A stretch of 64,000 nt of DNA from Paenibacillus sp. PvR098 (GTDB lineage Bacteria > Bacillota > Bacilli > Paenibacillales > NBRC-103111): positions 806,001 to 870,000 of the forward strand of contig NZ_JAFIBU010000001.1 of assembly GCF_017833255.1 (NCBI RefSeq), given 5' to 3'. A model generated the notes under the pieces. The model had not been told where the DNA came from. It was given only the letters and a program-made list of their open reading frames with translations, and did no database searches. Made by a program: the position numbers and the translations under genes. Shown here in pieces: positions 17,001 through 25,250 of the stretch (position 1 is the stretch's first letter; each line of letters starts with the position of its first letter).

Positions 17001-17471
17001 TCACACGTTATCTTTTAACTCGCGAGCTGCTTCAAGCTCCAATTCACTCAGTTTTTGAACTCTCCTTCTGAAATGCTCCTCAACGCTAAATTTTGCTTGA
17101 ATATAAGCTTTAACCAAATCTTCGGCTAACCATGGGCCAATAATTTGTGCACCGATACACATGATATTTACGTCGTCGTGCTCCACGCATTGATGCGCGG
17201 AATGAACATCATGGCACACGGAGGCCCGAATTCCCGGAATTTTGTTTGCGGCAATCGCCGCTCCCACACCTGTTCCGCAAACCATAATTCCTCGAACTAC
17301 ATCTCCACGTCGGACCGAATCGCATACCACTCTTGCAATGTCGGGAAAATCGACGGGCTCTTCCGAATGACAGCCCAAATCTATAACCTCGCAACCAAGG
17401 CTCTCAAGGACTTGCTTCACTTTATCTTTCATGGGATAACCGCAATGGTCATTACCAAGTGCAATTTTCAT
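17001..17471 (-). CDS. RpiB/LacA/LacB-family sugar-phosphate isomerase
   Basis: 156 residues; start at 17471 with GGGAGA upstream. The sequence begins MKIALGNDHCGYPMKDKV and has the family active-site segments GIMVCGTGVGAAIAANKIPGI (with the catalytic Cys), and VCHDVHSAHQCVEHDDVNI. Family members isomerise ribose-5-phosphate, allose-6-phosphate or galactose-6-phosphate between aldose and ketose. It is the first gene of the minus-strand sugar-type set with the SDR and PTS-like permease, though a 315-base gap containing dif-like site A separates it from the SDR. Confidence 0.9.
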   Translation of the reverse strand: MKIALGNDHCGYPMKDKVKQVLESLGCEVIDLGCHSEEPVDFPDIARVVCDSVRRGDVVRGIMVCGTGVGAAIAANKIPGIRASVCHDVHSAHQCVEHDDVNIMCIGAQIIGPWLAEDLVKAYIQAKFSVEEHFRRRVQKLSELELEAARELKDNV

Positions 17472-17752
17472 TGATCTTCTCCCTTTCATCATTTATAAAA
17501 TCAAGTGGAGGAACTCCATAAGAGGGCTGATCATCCGCTTGAAATAATATATTCCTCCGCCTTTGAGCTAATACCGGTTAATGATCCGGAGAATCCTGAG
17601 AGGGTTCTCAAATCAAAGATCTACTTCTCTAATGTAAATTTTATTCCAGATGACTAGATATTCCTGCCGATGTATAATTGAATTGTTACAATCATCATGT
17701 GTTTCGACAGCCTATTCTTTCAGCAATGTTAAGTACAAGGAGGACGTATTAG

Positions 17753-19393
17753 ATGAAACAAAGTTTAACAATATTGGCTTGCTCGACTATGGCTTTAACG
17801 ATATTTACTTCCACAGCAACGGCCAATCCGGCAGTACATACTCCGGCTTCCATCGCGGCGGACGCCAAAGTGGCTCATACTTTCAATGACCTGTCCAATA
17901 TTGACACGGCTCTTAAGGCTAAAATTGATGCATTAGTGTCTAAGCAGATATTTGAAGGTGTTTCAAGCGACATTTTTGGAATTAACCAAACCATGACTCG
18001 CGCCCAATTTGCGAAGGTTGCTGCATTAGTCTTTGAATTAAAAGTAGATTACAGCATAAAAACTTCCAGCTTTGTGGATGTTAAAGCAAACGACCTTCAG
18101 AATAGCTGGGCCATACCTTATATCGAAGCCGCCAAGAGGGCTGGCCTGATCGATGGGATTACGGATACAGAATTCGCCCCAGGTGAGAATGTAACTATAG
18201 GTCAACTGGATAAGGTTTTCGTTACTGGGTTGGGCAAGAAAGTGAAGTTGGCGGGTATTCCTTGGTATGAGGATGCTGTTAAACAAGCCCGGGATCTGGG
18301 AATTCATCCGGTTGGCAAAGAAGGCAACACGGCTGCCACTCGTGCTGATCTTGTCGTAGCCGCGTATGGCAGTTCAGAAGCATATGAGAAACAGAACAGT
18401 CCCGCTCCCGCGTCTATCGTTTCCGTCCAAGCAGCTGATGACAATAAGATGGTTCAAGTGACATTTAACCAGGCGGTGGAATCTTCCAAGGCAACACTTT
18501 CACTAAAGAAGGGTGCTCAATCGATCTCCACGTCAACACATTGGTCCAGCGATCGTAAATCAGCACATGTAACCATTGACGCCGCGCTTTCTTCAGGTGA
18601 GTATACGATTGTGTTGAATGGTCTGGACAAACCGGTTACAGCTTCTTTAACGATTACTGGAAAGATAAGCACCAACGACCCCCATGTCACGATCACGAAC
18701 CCTGGTGATATTGCCAACGTCATGGATAGCGGCTTGACGAATGCAGCTAGCGGGCTCAATGGCCTTGTATCCAAATCGACAGCGGAAGATCCGACCGTCA
18801 GTAAATTTGCCAAAGAGATCAAATTTAATGTAACGAATGCGGCTGGAGAAAAAGTGGCCATTCCTGGCATTATCGAGTCGATCACCTCCTCCGATCCCGG
18901 CGTTCTAAGAGTCGCGCGATCGAATGATAAACGTGGCTATGTTCTTGGCAATAAAGCTGGCACCGCGATTGTGAATATTGTGTTTAAGACGAATACTGGT
19001 GAGTCCAAACGGACGACCGTAACCATGAACGTGAAAAGCGACAGTGTCACCGCAAGCAGGATTGAAGCGGATACAAGAACGAATCAAAGGATGACCGTGA
19101 CGAATAACGTTTATTCTGCAGCTTTTAATGCGTATTCCGCAATGAATCTAAAAGTTGGCGATAACTACGGCATCGAGTACCAAAAAGACGAAGTGCAGAA
19201 ATATAACTTTGCGCTGGCTGTCTTGATTATACCGGAGCATATTGTTGGCGACCCTGACCATGGCGCTGTAGGAACAGTAACAATAGATCCAGATGGAACT
19301 GTTCATGTGACCGGAAACGTGACGCAATTTGATTTGACCGCATACCTTCCGAACAATAAAAGTGTGAGCACTGAGGTTCAACTTCAACGATAA
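17753..19393 (+). CDS. SLH-domain surface protein
   Basis: 546 residues. AAGGAGG precedes the start. A signal peptide (MKQSLTILACSTMALTIF...ATANP) is followed by three SLH-type repeats over residues about 40-210 (FNDLSNID...GVSSDIFGINQTMTRAQFAK; SFVDVKANDLQNSWAIPYIEAA; WYEDAVKQARDLGI), which bind pyruvylated cell-wall polymers. The rest contains Ig-like beta-rich segments (SIVSVQAADDNKMVQVTFNQ; AGTAIVNIVF). It is likely an S-layer-associated cell-surface protein; enzymatic domains are not visible. Confidence 0.88.
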   Translation: MKQSLTILACSTMALTIFTSTATANPAVHTPASIAADAKVAHTFNDLSNIDTALKAKIDALVSKQIFEGVSSDIFGINQTMTRAQFAKVAALVFELKVDYSIKTSSFVDVKANDLQNSWAIPYIEAAKRAGLIDGITDTEFAPGENVTIGQLDKVFVTGLGKKVKLAGIPWYEDAVKQARDLGIHPVGKEGNTAATRADLVVAAYGSSEAYEKQNSPAPASIVSVQAADDNKMVQVTFNQAVESSKATLSLKKGAQSISTSTHWSSDRKSAHVTIDAALSSGEYTIVLNGLDKPVTASLTITGKISTNDPHVTITNPGDIANVMDSGLTNAASGLNGLVSKSTAEDPTVSKFAKEIKFNVTNAAGEKVAIPGIIESITSSDPGVLRVARSNDKRGYVLGNKAGTAIVNIVFKTNTGESKRTTVTMNVKSDSVTASRIEADTRTNQRMTVTNNVYSAAFNAYSAMNLKVGDNYGIEYQKDEVQKYNFALAVLIIPEHIVGDPDHGAVGTVTIDPDGTVHVTGNVTQFDLTAYLPNNKSVSTEVQLQR

Positions 19394-19412
19394 TACCGTT
19401 GTACAAGATAAC

Positions 19413-19450
19413 AGGACACTTGTTTCTAATGAAACAGGTGTCTGTATTTG
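19413..19450 (+). terminator. Terminator of the SLH gene
   Basis: GACACTTGTTTC pairs with GAAACAGGTGTC (one G-T pair) around TAAT, followed by TGTATTTGTTTTC. Confidence 0.75.
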
Positions 19451-19526
19451 TTTTCAACGTCTCTTTGTATGCGATATGATATAATAATCATTGCCAGCGA
19501 ATAACGAAGTAGAAGGTGATTCCGAA

Positions 19527-20165
19527 ATGCTGCAGCTTATCGCTATGATTACCATGCTTATTGACCATGTAGGTCTGATCTTTTTCCCTCACTCAGAGAT
19601 GTACCGCATCATTGGTCGGATTGCCTTCCCTCTTTACAGCTGGTTTCTTGTACAAGGATACCTGCACACAAGCAACCTTAAACGTTATATATGGAGGCTT
19701 TTTGGACTGGCGTGCTTGTCCCAGATCCCCTATACCCTTGCATTAGACGGTCAGGTTTTTCAGGAACTAAATGTGATCTTTACACTATTGTTATCGATAC
19801 TTGGCTTATATGTAATGGATCGCGTAGCGAATGAGAGTTTAAAAGCCATTCTCATGATCGGAGTGCTCAGCGCTGCTCTTCTTATACCGATGGATTATGG
19901 ACTTTACGGAGTACTGCTTGTCTTCATTTACCGTTATTATGACCAATGGAAAATGATTGGCTATCACATGACTCTGAATCTGATGTATATTGCAATATAC
20001 GGAACAGGTGCCTGGATACAATTATTCAGTCTATTGGGGACTTTTCTATTCGCATATTCGATTCCGTATTATTCGATATCTATGAAGAAATGGATATACC
20101 GCAGCTTCTATCCGGCTCATTTAGCTATCTTATTTATCGTATACCTATGGATGGAACAATCTTAG
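19527..20165 (+). CDS. TraX-family membrane protein
   Basis: 212 residues; the start at 19527 follows AGAAGGTGA. The N-terminus MLQLIAMITMLIDHVGLIFFP and GRIAFPLYSWFLVQGYLHT are the TraX signature, and about six to seven membrane segments follow. TraX acetylates F-pilin in conjugative plasmids; chromosomal Bacillales homologues are thought to be membrane acyltransferase-like proteins with unknown substrate. No conjugation genes are nearby. Confidence 0.85.
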   Translation: MLQLIAMITMLIDHVGLIFFPHSEMYRIIGRIAFPLYSWFLVQGYLHTSNLKRYIWRLFGLACLSQIPYTLALDGQVFQELNVIFTLLLSILGLYVMDRVANESLKAILMIGVLSAALLIPMDYGLYGVLLVFIYRYYDQWKMIGYHMTLNLMYIAIYGTGAWIQLFSLLGTFLFAYSIPYYSISMKKWIYRSFYPAHLAILFIVYLWMEQS

Positions 20166-20178
20166 ATCCGCTTCATGT

Positions 20179-20218
20179 AAAAAATCTGGGTTAAGGAGCA
20201 GCGACCCCTCAACCCAGA
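20179..20218 (-). terminator. Terminator of the following minus-strand gene
   Basis: On the minus strand TCTGGGTT pairs with AACCCAGA (20211-20218 with 20185-20192) and is followed by six T. Confidence 0.7.
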
Positions 20219-20236
20219 AATGTAATGGAGCTTCAT

Positions 20237-20482
20237 TTATTGTTTATCTGTATCTTCTAATTCGTTAACCAACCGGTCATACTTCGCATATCGATCATCC
20301 ACTTCTGAGGCCATTTGCCGAAAACGCTTGGTTTCTAACACTACCGGGTCGATGTGCGCTTGAATACGAATCTCCGTCTTGATCGGCAATCGTTTGCGAG
20401 CGGCTTCATCAACATTCTCTTGCCTCATCTCACCTTCTGTGAGCTTTTGCACCAATTCTTCCTCCAGCTCCTTGGAACTCAT
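20237..20482 (-). CDS. Conserved-looking small protein of unknown function
   Basis: 81 residues. The ATG at 20482 lies nine bases after GGAGG; another ATG six bases upstream is too close to it. Highly charged and helical: MSSKELEEELVQKLTEGEM, then IKTEIRIQAHIDP and KRFRQMASEVDDRYAKYD. No motif recognised. Its first residues (SxKELEE) resemble those of the gene at 21232, which may be coincidence. Confidence 0.6.
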   Translation of the reverse strand: MSSKELEEELVQKLTEGEMRQENVDEAARKRLPIKTEIRIQAHIDPVVLETKRFRQMASEVDDRYAKYDRLVNELEDTDKQ

Positions 20483-20694
20483 GCTCATCCGCCTCCATTT
20501 CACTTGTAATGATCATACCTATATCCTATCCATACGATTGAACTGCTATAAGCTGGAACGCCATTGATAATGACATGCGTCAAGGCCGCCAATAGCATAG
20601 AGGTGCCCAATGGGACATAAAACAATATGATCCGAAGCACGCTCCCCCATACCTATCCATGATATATCCAAGCTGCGGGTTGTTGTGCTATGAT

Positions 20695-21168
20695 TTAGAC
20701 CGGATCAATTTGAACCGCCGCCTGCTTGCCGCTTAACTGAATGCCTGTTTTTTTGCGCCCTATCTGGCTTAAATCCTTGATTAATGCTTCTAATAGCTCC
20801 TTCGCTTTGGCACCTTCTTTGGCCTGGATGCGAACAACGAGCATAACAGAATCGCCGGATTTGAGGAATCGCTGTGCTTGCTGCATTTTGGTGTCGTAGT
20901 CATGTTCCTCGATTTGAGGAGTAAGACGGATTTCCTTCAGCTTAGGCTGGCGTTCCTTCTTACGGTCCTGCTGTGCCTCCTGCTTGGCCGCCCCGGCCCC
21001 CATCAGCTTACATGGCGGAGGACTGCTCATTAATGACGTGCATACTAGATCAACCTTCAGCTTTTTGGCTAATGCCAGTGCCTCCGATGTCGGAACAATT
21101 CCCATATCCTCGCCGTTAAGGCCAGTGAGCGAAACCTCGGATGCTTTAATTTTTTCATTCATGATCAT
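20695..21168 (-). CDS. Divergent translation initiation factor IF-3 paralogue
   Basis: 157 residues with both IF-3 domains: NEKIKASEVSLTGLNGEDMG, IVPTSEALALAKK and PPPCKLMGAG in the N-domain, then KLKEIRLTPQIEEHDYDTK and LKSGDSVMLVVRIQAKEG in the C-domain. The linker and last helix differ from canonical IF-3: the MDYGK-type motif reads MGAGAAK and the FRGR-type motif is missing (RIQAKEGAK). It is not followed by rpmI-rplT, so it is not the housekeeping infC. AGGTG precedes the ATG at 21168. It is divergent from the 21232 gene over 63 bases. It may fine-tune initiation or act on stalled/dormant ribosomes; that is inference. Confidence 0.85.
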   Translation of the reverse strand: MIMNEKIKASEVSLTGLNGEDMGIVPTSEALALAKKLKVDLVCTSLMSSPPPCKLMGAGAAKQEAQQDRKKERQPKLKEIRLTPQIEEHDYDTKMQQAQRFLKSGDSVMLVVRIQAKEGAKAKELLEALIKDLSQIGRKKTGIQLSGKQAAVQIDPV

Positions 21169-21231
21169 TGTGTATGCACCTAATCTTTCACTATAATGAA
21201 CCCATATTACCGCGTAAAAGGAGAATTTTCA

Positions 21232-21540
21232 ATGAGCAATAAAGAGCTAGAGGAGCAAATCATCCGCAATTACCAACGCGACGAGCAAATGATGATCCTC
21301 GTGTTTGCCCAGTGGTGCGTCAATCATGACCTCGATCCGACAGAGCTGTACCAGCGTGCCTATCCGCAGCAAGCATCGAATCAAGAACTCCAGCAGGCGA
21401 TCGAATTAACCGTATCGAAAGAAGAAGCCGGTGAAATTCCGGATGACACCTTGCTTGGTGTTCTGTCGCTGTTCGGAAACGAAGAGCTGGCCTTCATCGT
21501 GACCGAGGAAATCCAAAATCGTCCGCGCCCCATGTTATAA
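21232..21540 (+). CDS. Protein of unknown function (102 residues)
   Basis: ATG at 21232 follows AAAGGAGAA. Begins MSNKELEEQIIRNYQRDEQ and continues MMILVFAQWCVNHDLDPTEL, with an acidic helical C-half (LTVSKEEAGEIPDDTLLGVL). No membrane segment or known domain recognised. It is divergent from the IF-3 paralogue, suggesting shared regulation, and ends at a strong hairpin. Confidence 0.7.
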   Translation: MSNKELEEQIIRNYQRDEQMMILVFAQWCVNHDLDPTELYQRAYPQQASNQELQQAIELTVSKEEAGEIPDDTLLGVLSLFGNEELAFIVTEEIQNRPRPML

Positions 21541-21565
21541 ATACCGAAACTCATCATTTCATCCG

Positions 21566-21601
21566 AGTCGAGGGTACTCCCCATCAGAAGTACCCTCGGC
21601 T
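21566..21601 (+). terminator. Hairpin after the 102-residue gene
   Basis: GAGGGTACT at 21570-21578 pairs with AGTACCCTC at 21589-21597, extended by C-G, T-G, G-C and A-T pairs. No strong T run follows. Confidence 0.55.
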
Positions 21602-21755
21602 GTTCTGGGTTCATGAATCCACAAAATGATGCTGCGGTATATAAATAATTAACAGTTATCCTGATCATGGAATTTCTTCACAATCCTCTATTGAATATTG
21701 TTTTGAACCAGTCTACTGCTTGATGTTATGATAAGTGAAGAGGTTAAAGTTTATT

Positions 21756-21783
21756 TGTTTACATAAATATTATTATGTTAACT
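21756..21783. repeat. dif-like 28-bp site B, upstream of xerS
   Basis: Left arm TGTTTACATAA, centre ATATTA, right arm TTATGTTAACT. It ends 32 bases before the xerS start codon, so the recombinase could bind its own promoter region or recombine there. Arms match sites A and C closely; centres differ. Confidence 0.55.
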
Positions 21784-21815
21784 ATTTAACTCCACTGCAT
21801 GAGGTGAGACTACAT

Positions 21816-22904
21816 ATGAATATCATCAAAATAAAAGATCGCAACGAACTGGATAAAAAGGTGCCATCGATGCCTTGGTATGTGGAAAAATTTATTAATT
21901 ATAAGCTGCCGGACCTCTCCCCCTCATCGCTGCTTGAATATGTGCGTGATTATGAAACGTTTTTTTCCTGGCTGCTGGCCGAAGGCCTTTCCTCAGCCGC
22001 AGCCATTCGCGAGATTCCGATCGAAGATTTAGAGAAGCTGCATATGGACAGCATTGATAATTTTAAAATGTTTCTGTCCTCCCGAAAAGAGAACGCGAAC
22101 GGAAAAACGACGATTTCCCGCAAGCTCTCTTCTCTCCGATCGCTTTTCCACTACTTAAGCCAAATTGCGGAGGACGAGAACTTCTATCCGTTATTGAAAC
22201 GCAACGTGATGGCGAAGGTGGAAATAAAAAGGACGCACAAGCCGAAAGATTCCGCGGCCAAGCTGGAGGGCAAGCTCCTCCAGGAGTCTGAAATCACCGA
22301 ATTTATTGAGTATGTCCAACAGGGATATGGCCTGGATGTGATAAAAAACAAGCAGGCTATCTATTCCTACGAAATAAACAAAACGCGCGATGCATGTATT
22401 ATTAGCTTAATTCTGAATTCAGGGCTCCGTGTTTCCGAAGTGGTCAATTTGAATATCGAGGACATTGATCTGAAGAAAAAGCTGACCTATGTGTATCGCA
22501 AAGGTAAGAATGACGACACATTCAAAACCCCGGTGTATTTCCGGCAAGAAGCGATAGACAACCTGACGAAATATATGGAGCTGCGACAAACGCAGTATAA
22601 AGCCCCGAAAAGGGAAAAAGCCCTCTTTCTAGCCGTTGCGAACGGCAAAAAAGAAGGCGAACGTATGACGAAGCGGGCCATTCAAGAGATGGTTGTCAAA
22701 TATGCCAAGCGCTTCGGCAAACCGTATTTGTCGGTCCACAAGCTGCGGCATTCCTTTGCGACCGATTACTATTTGCGCAACGATCTGTATAAGACGCAAG
22801 AGCAGCTCGGCCATGCCTCTCCCGAAACGACGCAAATATATGCGCATTTGACGGATAGAACCATGGCGGAAGCGATCGATAAACGGTCTGAGGGCGGAGC
22901 ATAG
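21816..22904 (+). CDS. xerS: Tyrosine recombinase XerS
   Basis: 362 residues; the start at 21816 follows GAGGTGA. N-terminal SAM-like core-binding domain (about 20-130), then the catalytic domain with all expected residues: Arg in LNSGLRVSEVVNL, Lys in YRKGKNDD, HKLRHSFATDYY (His-x-x-Arg), LGHASPETTQIYAHL (His and the nucleophilic Tyr). XerS-type enzymes act alone on a dif site to resolve chromosome dimers in streptococci. Two dif-like sites flank this gene and the convergent pseudokinase. It could be a housekeeping XerS or the integrase of a small cassette. Confidence 0.92.
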   Translation: MNIIKIKDRNELDKKVPSMPWYVEKFINYKLPDLSPSSLLEYVRDYETFFSWLLAEGLSSAAAIREIPIEDLEKLHMDSIDNFKMFLSSRKENANGKTTISRKLSSLRSLFHYLSQIAEDENFYPLLKRNVMAKVEIKRTHKPKDSAAKLEGKLLQESEITEFIEYVQQGYGLDVIKNKQAIYSYEINKTRDACIISLILNSGLRVSEVVNLNIEDIDLKKKLTYVYRKGKNDDTFKTPVYFRQEAIDNLTKYMELRQTQYKAPKREKALFLAVANGKKEGERMTKRAIQEMVVKYAKRFGKPYLSVHKLRHSFATDYYLRNDLYKTQEQLGHASPETTQIYAHLTDRTMAEAIDKRSEGGA

Positions 22905-22934
22905 AAGCCTGAAGCCGCGTGATAACCATCCGCA

Positions 22935-24170
22935 TTAATTGCCTTTACTGATCCAAAAAGTGATGCTCTCTCCTTTGGCAACCTTCTGACCGGCTTCAAG
23001 GTCCTGCCTAAACACTGTATTGGCGGGACTTTCATGCGGCTCCAAAAAGAATTTATACCTAAGCCCTGAGGCCAGCGCCTGCTTCTCCGCTTCTTCTTTG
23101 GAAAGGCCGACAAGACTAGGCGTATCCACAGGTTCGTTGGAAGAAGGCTGCGTGTCTGCGGGTGTCTCCGTAGGTTCATCCTGCTCGATGTTCGGCTCAG
23201 GCACAGGTTCTGTTGAAGACGGAGGGGTTTGAAACGATATGTCTCTCTGATGGGTATCTGTAGCAGCAGAAGGCTGACGTTCCTCCGGTCCGCCCAAGCC
23301 GAACAAAAAAATGAGGATCAGCCCGGAAAAACTGGCAATGCCAGCTCCGATCAACAGCTTGATGCTTGCGCGCCACAAGAATCCTCTTCTTGGAGGTTCC
23401 TCTTCGTTCGATTCCTCTGGCTCATCAAGTTCTTCTTTCTCTTCTAAGTGCAGCTCCTCCATCGGCTGGACTGCTTGAGCCCATGGCTCCTGCACCACCT
23501 TTTGCAAGCTAAGAATAAAGGAAGATAGCGTATTTTGATCGTTCCATGCGCGTCTCCAAGACATCATCAGCATGTCAAGATTTCCCTCAGGAATTTCATT
23601 GAGCGCAGAGCGCAGCGATTGCTCCGCAGCTTCCAATGAGTCAGGCTGCGCTTCTGAACGGGTGAGGAGCTGATAAAGCAAGCCGGCCAAGCCCTGAACA
23701 CCGCGCTCCGAAGTCTCTCCCTTTTCCCAATAGTTGATGATTTTCAGCTGTCCGTCTTCACCGACCCATACATTGCTTGAGAGCACGGTAAAGCCTGCGA
23801 TCTCATGCTCCATAGCATCTTGCAAGCCTTTCCCAAGCTCGGCCACCATAGTAATCATTTCCTTGGGTGAATAGGTATGGTATTTCAAAAATTGAATCAG
23901 CGGTTGACCGGTAAAGGTTTTTAGCGCAGCAAAAATACGATGGCTTTCTATTCCAACGTCAAGAATATGGAGGAATCGGTTGTCGTTAAACATCGCAACA
24001 TCTTGAAGCAACCGCATATAAGCTTTTTTATGAGCTTTCCCCTGGCTTTCCACAACGAATATGAGGAGTTCTCTGTTCAAGGACAAATCGTTCCCGCTAT
24101 ATAAGATTCCGCTTCGCATCGGAACAATCGGATCTAGAAGCTCGTAACGCTGGTTGATGCGTTTTTCCAT
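22935..24170 (-). CDS. PASTA-domain pseudokinase (Ser/Thr kinase-like membrane protein)
   Basis: 411 residues. Residues 1 to about 225 follow the kinase fold but lack its catalytic residues: no glycine-rich loop, no VAIK lysine (NRELLIFVV), the HRDxKPxN loop reads HEIAGFTVLSSNVWV, and DFG is INY. A charged Glu-rich linker leads to one membrane segment (about 269-292), a Pro/Thr/Ser-rich spacer, and a PASTA domain at about 346-410 (TPSLVGLSKEEAEKQALASG; VAKGESITFWISKG). It should sense cell-wall fragments without phosphorylating. It is convergent with xerS, 30 bases apart. Confidence 0.85.
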   Translation of the reverse strand: MEKRINQRYELLDPIVPMRSGILYSGNDLSLNRELLIFVVESQGKAHKKAYMRLLQDVAMFNDNRFLHILDVGIESHRIFAALKTFTGQPLIQFLKYHTYSPKEMITMVAELGKGLQDAMEHEIAGFTVLSSNVWVGEDGQLKIINYWEKGETSERGVQGLAGLLYQLLTRSEAQPDSLEAAEQSLRSALNEIPEGNLDMLMMSWRRAWNDQNTLSSFILSLQKVVQEPWAQAVQPMEELHLEEKEELDEPEESNEEEPPRRGFLWRASIKLLIGAGIASFSGLILIFLFGLGGPEERQPSAATDTHQRDISFQTPPSSTEPVPEPNIEQDEPTETPADTQPSSNEPVDTPSLVGLSKEEAEKQALASGLRYKFFLEPHESPANTVFRQDLEAGQKVAKGESITFWISKGN

Positions 24171-24399
24171 GAATACCTCCTGAAACAGGTAATAAAATAC
24201 AGGGACTTATTTCATAATAATATAATTCGAATGGAGTTTGATTTTTCTGAGGTAGCAGCCGCATTGATTGGGAATTATGTTTAATAACATTAATAATTAA
24301 TTAGATATATTATTATTCGAGTTAATTAATTATCTGAATCTCCTTTTCACCTACTTTAAGTATAGCATACTAATTAAGAGGCTGCATTTGCTTTCATAG

Positions 24400-24427
24400 A
24401 GTATACATAACTTTATTTATGTAAACA
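24400..24427. repeat. dif-like 28-bp site C
   Basis: Left arm AGTATACATAA, centre CTTTAT, right arm TTATGTAAACA. The inner ten bases of the right arm equal the XerD-side arm of Bacillus subtilis dif as I recall it. It lies in the AT-rich 340-base gap between the pseudokinase start and the next gene; apart from it this gap (24171-24508) holds only AT-rich promoter-like sequence. Confidence 0.55.
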
Positions 24428-24508
24428 ATATTTCCTCCTACTTCCATCCATTCGTACAATCTGCTACCATGAAGCTTGTACAAACAATTGACCAAGGTGG
24501 GAACGTTA

Positions 24509-24700
24509 ATGAGAACTGAAGATCAAGTGAGAAGAAAGTTGAACGAATTCATTATGCAGCGGCAATCTCTTGTAAGCCGTCTCGACAGTGCTGCAGAAGA
24601 AGCCAAGGAAGCGCTCCAGTCTGAGCTGAATCATCTTGACGATCAAATCATTCTGCTGGAATGGGTATTGAATAAGCCTATTGGAAGCTATCACGTGTAA
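24509..24700 (+). CDS. Small helical protein of unknown function (63 residues)
   Basis: ATG at 24509 with AAGGTGGG upstream. The sequence MRTEDQVRRKLNEFIMQRQS, then LDSAAEEAKEALQSELNHLD and IILLEWVLNKP is almost wholly predicted coiled coil. No homologue is named from memory. It follows dif-like site C. Confidence 0.6.
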   Translation: MRTEDQVRRKLNEFIMQRQSLVSRLDSAAEEAKEALQSELNHLDDQIILLEWVLNKPIGSYHV

Positions 24701-24814
24701 GCGTTGGTTATCCCCTCTTACCCCCTGCGTAACGAATACACAATCATTTCAGTACATATAAACTTCGATTCGTTAGTACATAATGGTATTGTTGTCACAT
24801 TATAAAGTCCAGGA

Positions 24815-25163
24815 GCTACGAATCGATAAGATACCGGAAGTTGGGCAGAACCGGAAGAAAGTGAGTGAAATCAGTCTGGGCAGCTGGATGACGTATGGAG
24901 GATACGTGGATCATGACAAATCTGTTCGCTCGATCGAGAGGCCAATGATTTGGGCGTGAACTTTTTTGTTACAGCGAATGTGTATGAGCGCAGCCATGCC
25001 AGCCTGCAGCGGCTTGCAGTTGGCGTGCATGGATCTTGCGACAGGATAACAGTGCTCTTGTCGGTGCAAGTCGTCCGGAGCAAGTTGTAGAGAACTGCGC
25101 TGCTTCCGATGTCGTGATTACATAAGATGTGCTTGATTGGATCGAAACGATTCTGCAGGACTA
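24815..25163 (+). pseudogene. Aldo/keto reductase, internally deleted
   Basis: The 5' part reads VSEISLGSWMTYGGYVDHDK and, in the next frame, ANDLGVNFF, the N-terminus of YghZ/potassium-channel-beta-type aldo/keto reductases. The 3' part reads DNSALVGASRPEQVVENCAA and VLDWIETILQD, their C-terminus. The central 200 residues with Lys/His are missing and stops occur. A terminator at 25183-25235 is retained. Confidence 0.75.
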
Positions 25164-25182
25164 GTACGGTATAACTTTATGG

Positions 25183-25235
25183 AATCCAGCTTTACTGTAC
25201 CGGAATGAAGACCCGGCTGGTAAGGCTGGATTTTT
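25183..25235 (+). terminator. Terminator of the dead aldo/keto reductase gene
   Basis: AATCCAGC at 25183-25190 pairs with GCTGGATT at 25225-25232, followed by TTT and CC. Confidence 0.65.
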
Positions 25236-25250
25236 CCATACTTTGAAAGA

